From Chloroflexota bacterium (lineage in GTDB: Bacteria > Chloroflexota > Limnocylindria > Limnocylindrales > CSP1-4): 9,224 nucleotides of DNA. Of this stretch, positions 5,811 to 9,224 are shown piece by piece. How positions within the stretch are numbered: the stretch's first letter is position 1; every line of letters begins with the position of its first letter. The translations under genes and the position numbers were made by a program. The DNA is taken from NCBI GenBank assembly GCA_021814735.1, contig JAKAHX010000036.1, positions 1 through 9,224 of the forward strand. The letters are read 5' to 3'. A model generated the notes under the pieces. That model was not told the origin of the DNA. It did no database searches and worked only from the letters and a program-made list of their open reading frames with translations.

Positions 5811-6704
5811 ATGCAGGTGGGTCTCCTGATCCCGCAGGGCTGGAAGCACGAGTACGACGGCTGGGATGCCGCGGCGGCGTGGGCACGCACCATGGCGCTG
5901 GCCCGTCAGGCCGAGGCGCTGGGGTTCGAGTCCGAGTGGGTCTTCGACCACTTCCACACCACCCCGGACACGACCGACGAGATCACGTTCGAGTCGTTCA
6001 CCACGCTCACGGCCATGGCGGGCGTGACGTCGCGCGTGCGGCTCGGCCACATGGTGATCTGCGCCGGGTACCGCAACCCCGCGCTGGTCGCCAAGCTCGC
6101 CTCGACGCTCGACGTGGCCAGCGCCGGTCGCTTCGAGCTGGGGATCGGCGGAGGGTGGAAGGAGGACGAGTGGCTGGCCTACGGCTACGGGTTCCCCTCC
6201 ACCGCCGAGCGGCTGGGGGCGCTGGGAGACGCGCTGGAGGTCATCACCCGCATGCTCGCTCCCGGCCGGGCCACGTACGAGGGGCGGTTTGCGAGCGTGC
6301 GCGGCGCGGTGAACGTGCCGAAGGGGATCCAGCAGCCGCGCCCGCCGATCATCGTGGGCGGCAACGGCCAGCAGGTCACCTGGCGACTGGCGGCACGCTT
6401 CGCCGACGAGCTCAACGTGGTCTTCCTCTCGCCGGAGCGCATCGCCGAGTCGCTGCCGGTGATCCGGGCGCGCTGCGAGGAGATCGGCCGCGACCCGGCG
6501 ACCCTGCGGCTCTCCGTGTACGTCCGCGACGAGGAGATGCGCGAGCCCGGCCAGCCGCGGGTCGACCTGATCGGCCAGTATGCGGGGCTCGGCATCGCCC
6601 GCCTGGTCGCGTTTCCGACGCGCTGGGGCCCGACCGAGGAGGCGCAGGCGCGGTTCGCGGAGGACTGCGTGGCGGCCGGCATCCCGCTGGCACGGGGCCG
6701 GTAG
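5811..6704 (+). CDS. LLM-class F420-dependent oxidoreductase
   Basis: A 297-residue luciferase-like monooxygenase fold (TIM barrel) covering nearly the whole protein. Family signatures are the first strand VGLLIPQGW (3-11), WVFDHFHT (43-50), RLGHMVICAGYRNPALVAKLASTLD (77-101), GRFELGIGGGWKEDEW (107-121), GYGFPSTAERL and the phosphate-site strand PPIIVGGNG (178-186). By recalled similarity it is close to the group that includes mycobacterial Rv1855c, annotated as probable F420-dependent oxidoreductases. Members transfer hydride between F420H2 and an organic substrate; the substrate is unknown here, and FMN use cannot be excluded without structure. No TANNNT box or -35-like element occurs in the 74 bases after tdk, so it is probably read through from the tdk promoter. 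No F420 biosynthesis gene is in the window. Confidence 0.9.
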   Translation: MQVGLLIPQGWKHEYDGWDAAAAWARTMALARQAEALGFESEWVFDHFHTTPDTTDEITFESFTTLTAMAGVTSRVRLGHMVICAGYRNPALVAKLASTLDVASAGRFELGIGGGWKEDEWLAYGYGFPSTAERLGALGDALEVITRMLAPGRATYEGRFASVRGAVNVPKGIQQPRPPIIVGGNGQQVTWRLAARFADELNVVFLSPERIAESLPVIRARCEEIGRDPATLRLSVYVRDEEMREPGQPRVDLIGQYAGLGIARLVAFPTRWGPTEEAQARFAEDCVAAGIPLARGR

Positions 6705-6711
6705 CGCGCGC

Positions 6712-6769
6712 ACCGCTCCGCTGGCTCCTCGCGACGCCCCGGGCGGCTCGCCGCCAGGGGCGGAGCGGT
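6712..6769 (+). terminator. Nested hairpins between oxidoreductase and nitroreductase genes
   Basis: Two stems share bases. The outer one pairs ACCGCTCCGC (6712-6721) with GCGGAGCGGT (6760-6769), ten perfect pairs. The inner one pairs 6735-6740 with 6757-6762, then after one mismatch 6742-6746 with 6751-6755 around a CTCG loop. Bases 6760-6762 can join only one of them at a time. There is no T run, so it may be a factor-dependent or partial terminator, an mRNA stabiliser or an attenuator. It starts seven bases after the oxidoreductase stop. Confidence 0.45.
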
Positions 6770-6839
6770 CATGCGGCGCGGTCCCGGGCGTCCGGATGGC
6801 ACTGTCCGCGCGCGGAGACGCCGGGGAGACTGGCGCGAC

Positions 6840-6844
6840 GGAGG
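6840..6844 (+). promoter_or_regulatory. Ribosome binding site fixing the nitroreductase start
   Basis: GGAGG lies eight bases before the ATG at 6853. The alternative in-frame ATG at 6796 has no comparable site, and residues encoded before 6853 look like non-coding high-GC sequence, so 6853 is preferred. Confidence 0.7.
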
Positions 6845-6852
6845 TGCGCCGT

Positions 6853-7461
6853 ATGCCGTCGGCCGAACTGGTCGTCGCGTCCACGCTGGGGGTCAAGTCG
6901 CTCGAGGAGTGCCTGCGGACCAGGCGGTCCTGCCATGATTTCGGGTGGGACCCGCTCACCGAGCAGGAGTTGCTTGGGCTCTGCTGGGCAGGCCAGGGGA
7001 TCACCGGGCCCGGCGGCCAGCGCACGGCGCCGTCCGCCGGGGCGGTTCATCCGCTCGAGCTGTACGTCGTGGCAGGCACCGGGATCTTCCACTACGAGCC
7101 AGAGGCCAACCGGCTGGAGCAGGTCGCGCGCGGCGACCGCCGGCCGGCCCTGTGCGCCGCCGCGCAGTCCCAGGACGTGATCGGCCTCGCGCCCGCGACC
7201 CTCGTGATCGTCGCGGTGGAGGGGCGCATGGATCCGCGCTACGGGGCACGGTCACGCCACTACGAGCTGGTGGAGACCGGGCACGTCGCGCAGAACGTGC
7301 TGCTGGCGGCGACCGCCATGGGGATCTGCGCCACGCCGGTGGGCGCGCTCGACGATTCGGCCGTGCGGGACGTCCTGGACCTGCCGCCGAACCACACGCC
7401 CCTCTACCTCGTCGCCGTGGGCCACGGCGCGGATCGGGCGTCGATCGGCGCATCCCGCTGA
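6853..7461 (+). CDS. SagB-type nitroreductase-family flavoenzyme
   Basis: A 202-residue single-domain protein of the nitroreductase superfamily, SagB/ThcOx-like branch, which uses FMN. Signatures are the opening SLEECLRTRRSCHDF (16-30), AGQGITGPGGQRTAPSAGAVHPLELY (46-71), the FHYEPEANRLEQV segment (79-91), HYELVETGHVAQNVLLAATAMGICATPVGALDD (136-168) and PLYLVAVG (183-190). In classic SagB enzymes the domain oxidises azolines to azoles in peptide toxins together with a YcaO cyclodehydratase. No YcaO, precursor peptide or peptidase is visible here, so a general reductase or oxidase role is as likely. The usual RRSxRxF flavin/phosphate motif reads RRSCHDF, with His28 in place of arginine. No promoter hexamer is seen in the preceding 148 bases, so transcription probably comes from upstream. 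The ATG at 6853 follows GGAGG. Confidence 0.85.
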   Translation: MPSAELVVASTLGVKSLEECLRTRRSCHDFGWDPLTEQELLGLCWAGQGITGPGGQRTAPSAGAVHPLELYVVAGTGIFHYEPEANRLEQVARGDRRPALCAAAQSQDVIGLAPATLVIVAVEGRMDPRYGARSRHYELVETGHVAQNVLLAATAMGICATPVGALDDSAVRDVLDLPPNHTPLYLVAVGHGADRASIGASR

Positions 7462-7474
7462 CCCGCGGGCGCCG

Positions 7475-7497
7475 GTGCGGCCACCCGCGGGCCGCAC
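7475..7497 (+). terminator. Hairpin after nitroreductase gene
   Basis: GTGCGGCC (7475-7482) pairs perfectly with GGCCGCAC (7490-7497) around a seven-base loop, 13 bases after the stop codon. There is no T tract. Its position before a new promoter suits a terminator for the tdk-to-nitroreductase transcript, perhaps factor-assisted. Confidence 0.4.
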
Positions 7498-7525
7498 GGA
7501 CGCCGGGGCCACCGACACGACCGAG

Positions 7526-7565
7526 TCCCGCCCCGGCGATCCCGCCCCGGCGATCCCGCCCCGGC
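7526..7565. repeat. 14-base tandem repeat, 2.9 copies
   Basis: The unit TCCCGCCCCGGCGA occurs identically at 7526-7539 and 7540-7553, with 12 matching bases of a third copy at 7554-7565. The period is not a multiple of three and no gene is seen here, so it is intergenic. It lies between the nitroreductase hairpin and the MFS promoter. It is probably a slippage-prone simple repeat; a regulator role is not shown. Confidence 0.8.
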
Positions 7566-7670
7566 TGGCCGGCCGCGGCACACGCCGGGACAGGGAGAGG
7601 GCCGGCACCAGCCGCGCTCGTGCGTGCGGACCCTGCGCAAGCGTGGGCGGCAGGGGCCGCGCTGGCCCCG

Positions 7671-7676
7671 TAGCAT
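7671..7676 (+). promoter_or_regulatory. -10 box TAGCAT, MFS gene promoter
   Basis: TAGCAT ends nine bases before the ATG at 7686 and is the only TA-containing site in the 224-base spacer. A transcript starting seven bases after it would begin at about 7683. The GGAGG at 7677-7681 would then lie upstream of the mRNA end or at its very tip. Either the start is nearer to the -10 box than usual or the message is effectively leaderless. Confidence 0.5.
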
Positions 7677-7685
7677 GGAGGTTCC

Positions 7686-8957
7686 ATGCCCGCGCCCCGG
7701 TCTGATCCCTCCTATCGCGCGCTCCTCGCCGTGCCGTCGCTGGCCCGGATCATCGCGGGCATGCAGATCGCCCGGATCGCCCAGTCGATGGTGGGGGTGG
7801 CGATCGTGCTCTTCACCCTGACCGCCTACCACTCCGCGGCCCTGGCCGGGGCCGTCACGTTCGTGGCGATCGTGCCGGGCATGCTCGTGAGCCCCGTCGC
7901 CGGCGCCCTGCTCGACCGGCACGGGCGGGCTCGGCTGGTGCTGGTCGACTACGTGGTGGCCGGCATCTCGCTCGCCCTCATCGGCGGGCTCGCCCTCGCG
8001 GGCGCCCTCCCGGTCTGGCTGCTGCTGCTGATCGCCGGCGTCTCGTCGCTGACGGCTCCACTCAGCAGCACCGGGCTCCGCAGCCTGTTTCCGTTGCTCG
8101 TGCCGGTGCCGCTGTGGGAGCGGATCAACGCGGTCGACTCGATGGGCTACGTGGTGGCGACCATCGTCGGCCCGCCGCTGGCCGGCGTGGCGGTCGGCCT
8201 GTGGGGAGGCCCGTTCGCGCTGGTGACCATCGCGATTGCCTACCTGGTGGCAGCGGTGGTGCTCATCGGGATCCCGGACCCCAGGACCGACGTCATCTCG
8301 ACCGGGAACCTGCTGGTCGACGCATGGCAGGGCCTCGCCTACACGTGGCGCAATCCCACGCTGCGGGCCCTCGGGTTCTCCATCTCGGCACTCAATCTCA
8401 GCGGCGGGGTGACGACCATCGTCGTCCCGCTCATCGTGCTCGACGTGCTCCACATGGGGTCGGAGATGGCGGGCGGAATCTTCGCCGTGATGGGCGTGGG
8501 CGGGGCCGTCGCCGCTCTGGTCTTCGGCCGGTTGAACAGCGAGGGCCGGGAGCGGCGGATGCTCGTGCTGCCGATGCTCGCGAGCGGGGCGGTCCTGCTC
8601 CTCCTGTTGCCAGGACAGCTGGTGCCGATGGCGGTGTCGATGGGGCTGATCGGGCTCCTCAACGGCCCGATGGACATCGCGCTCTTCACCCTGCGCCAGC
8701 GCCGGACCGACCCCGCGTGGATGGGCCGCGCGTTCGCGGTCTCGATGAGCTTCAACTTCGCGGGTTTCCCGGTCGGTTCGGCGATCGCCGGCTGGCTCGC
8801 CTCCCGGACGATCGAGGGCGCGGTCCTGTTCGGGGCGGGCGCATGCGTGCTGGCGGCCGTGATCGCCGCGCGAGGCATTCCCTCGGCGGGCGAGGGCCCC
8901 ACGATCGCCGACCTGGCGGTCGGCGTTCCGCACGAGGGGGCCGGCACCGCCGCGTGA
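7686..8957 (+). CDS. MFS transporter, probable drug/metabolite exporter
   Basis: A 423-residue inner-membrane protein with about twelve hydrophobic helices in two halves, consistent with a proton-coupled exporter of the major facilitator superfamily (MFS_3/EntS-like group). Helix 1 starts near residue 19. The loop after helix 2 carries the family motif A as GALLDRHGRAR (73-83; D77, R78, G80, R81). LFPLLVPVPLWERINAVDS (134-152) before helix 5 and the GPPLAG motif (162-167) are typical of this group. The central cytoplasmic loop is about 196-225 (DPRTDVISTG to TWRNPTLRALG) and the tail after 397 is soluble. The substrate cannot be read from sequence; siderophore, drug or metabolite export are possible. 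The ATG follows GGAGG with a four-base gap. It has its own promoter box and shows no overlap with neighbours, so it is probably transcribed alone. Confidence 0.92.
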   Translation: MPAPRSDPSYRALLAVPSLARIIAGMQIARIAQSMVGVAIVLFTLTAYHSAALAGAVTFVAIVPGMLVSPVAGALLDRHGRARLVLVDYVVAGISLALIGGLALAGALPVWLLLLIAGVSSLTAPLSSTGLRSLFPLLVPVPLWERINAVDSMGYVVATIVGPPLAGVAVGLWGGPFALVTIAIAYLVAAVVLIGIPDPRTDVISTGNLLVDAWQGLAYTWRNPTLRALGFSISALNLSGGVTTIVVPLIVLDVLHMGSEMAGGIFAVMGVGGAVAALVFGRLNSEGRERRMLVLPMLASGAVLLLLLPGQLVPMAVSMGLIGLLNGPMDIALFTLRQRRTDPAWMGRAFAVSMSFNFAGFPVGSAIAGWLASRTIEGAVLFGAGACVLAAVIAARGIPSAGEGPTIADLAVGVPHEGAGTAA

Positions 8958-8974
8958 CGGGCGCAGCCGGCGTG

Positions 8975-9008
8975 CCGGGCCGCGGCGTCGTGGCTGCGAC
9001 GCGGCCGG
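8975..9008 (+). terminator. Possible hairpin terminator after MFS gene
   Basis: GCGTCG (8985-8990) pairs with CGACGC (8997-9002) around a six-base loop. Alternatively CCGG-G-CCGC (8975-8983) pairs with GCGGCCGG (9001-9008) with one bulged G. Both lie 18 to 50 bases after the stop. No T run follows, so termination is plausible but unproven. Confidence 0.3.
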
Positions 9009-9043
9009 GAACCGGCCCGGGGGGCACCGGCGGGCGGCGTGAC

Positions 9044-9127
9044 AGGAGCCCGCGACCCCGGCGCACGGAAGCAGCTACCCCGCGCAGGAACCAGCGACGT
9101 CGAGGCAGGAAGCCGCGACCGGGGGCC
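9044..9127. repeat. Degenerate 21-base tandem repeat, four copies
   Basis: Four head-to-tail units begin at 9044, 9065, 9086 and 9107. Each has a core of GGA(A/G)-C-C/A-GC(G/T)AC followed by a C/G-rich half; unit 2 is shifted by one base. GCGAC/GCTAC recurs at 9052, 9074, 9094 and 9115, and GGAA/GGAG at 9045, 9067, 9087 and 9108. The stretch is in no convincing gene: the plus-strand frame across it gives arginine/proline-rich sequence of spurious type. It lies about 50 bases upstream of a promoter-like -10 box, where iterated sites for a regulator would be expected. Confidence 0.55.
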
Positions 9128-9178
9128 ACTCGCAGGCACGGGTGAGTGAGAGATACGCGCAGGTTCTGACAGATTTGG

Positions 9179-9184
9179 TAAGGT
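9179..9184 (+). promoter_or_regulatory. -10 box TAAGGT, leaderless-type promoter
   Basis: TAAGGT ends seven bases before the ATG at 9192, nearly the same spacing as TACACT before the dehydrogenase gene. It is the only TANNNT on this strand between the MFS stop and the window end. No Shine-Dalgarno sequence precedes the ATG. AGGTTC occurs at 9161-9166 and again at 9181-9186, overlapping the box, with its inverse GAACCT at 9198-9203. Confidence 0.45.
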
Positions 9185-9191
9185 TCGGGCC

Positions 9192-9224
9192 ATGCAGGAA
9201 CCTGGCCCCGGGGTCGCGGCGCGT
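9192..9224 (+). CDS. Probable start of a gene cut by the window edge
   Basis: An ATG with eleven open codons (reading MQEPGPGVAAR) runs off the right edge. The only support is the TAAGGT box seven bases upstream, which would make the mRNA leaderless as for the gene at 3329. Too little is present to name a product. The repeats just upstream suggest the gene is regulated. Confidence 0.35.
   Translation, partial: MQEPGPGVAAR

Noticed and set aside
6580..6852. Longer nitroreductase start inside the preceding oxidoreductase gene
   Set aside because: The extra residues are Arg/Ala/Gly-rich shadow sequence, the homology starts near 6900, and GGAGG at 6840-6844 supports the ATG at 6853.
7404..8933. 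A 509-codon minus-strand frame opposite the MFS gene
   Set aside because: The translation is a low-complexity His/Asp/Arg/Gln mix mirroring hydrophobic plus-strand codons. The plus strand has a proper twelve-helix transporter with promoter and ribosome binding site.
1..9224. A defence system, biosynthetic cluster or mobile island
   Set aside because: No transposase, integrase, toxin-antitoxin, nuclease, CRISPR repeat, YcaO or precursor peptide was found. Gene composition and base content are uniform across the window, consistent with ordinary chromosome.

Overview
The window comes from a very GC-rich bacterial chromosome; the bases A and T are scarce enough that the dinucleotide TA is rare between genes. 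It holds six complete protein genes that I am confident of: five metabolic or transport genes on the plus strand and one small membrane-protein gene on the minus strand. There is also a possible leader ORF and the probable first codons of a further gene at the right edge. A coenzyme-F420-type luciferase-like oxidoreductase and leaderless starts fit Actinomycetota or high-GC Chloroflexota. The sequence alone does not settle which, and there is no rRNA or tRNA to help. I see no mobile element, CRISPR array, tRNA or phage gene.

Layout. Bases 1-321 are non-coding DNA ending in a promoter, a hairpin and a leader ORF. They precede ppdK (322-3105), a full-length pyruvate phosphate dikinase followed by a strong hairpin terminator. 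Next is a saccharopine-dehydrogenase-family gene resembling L-lysine 6-dehydrogenase (3329-4510), apparently read from a leaderless mRNA. It converges on a minus-strand gene for an unknown 126-residue, four-helix membrane protein (4536-4916). A 211-base divergent intergenic region with promoters on both strands leads to tdk (5128-5736, type II thymidine kinase). tdk is followed by an LLM-class F420-dependent oxidoreductase (5811-6704) and a SagB-type nitroreductase (6853-7461). Neither of the last two has a visible promoter of its own, so tdk and these two may form one transcript, with a large hairpin region between the last two. A 224-base spacer with a hairpin and a 14-base tandem repeat precedes an MFS exporter gene (7686-8957). 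The final 267 bases hold a 21-base degenerate repeat array and a promoter-like start for a gene that runs off the window.

How the genes fit together. They do not form one recognisable pathway: PEP/pyruvate interconversion, a lysine-type dehydrogenase, nucleoside salvage, two flavin-type redox enzymes and an exporter sit side by side as ordinary chromosomal genes. I found no convincing new multi-gene system. The points most worth a second look are regulatory: the ppdK leader ORF whose stop overlaps the ppdK start, the rule of one TANNNT box per promoter region with two leaderless starts, and the repeat array and AGGTTC/GAACCT sites at the right edge. The stand-alone SagB-type enzyme with an altered flavin motif is also worth checking.
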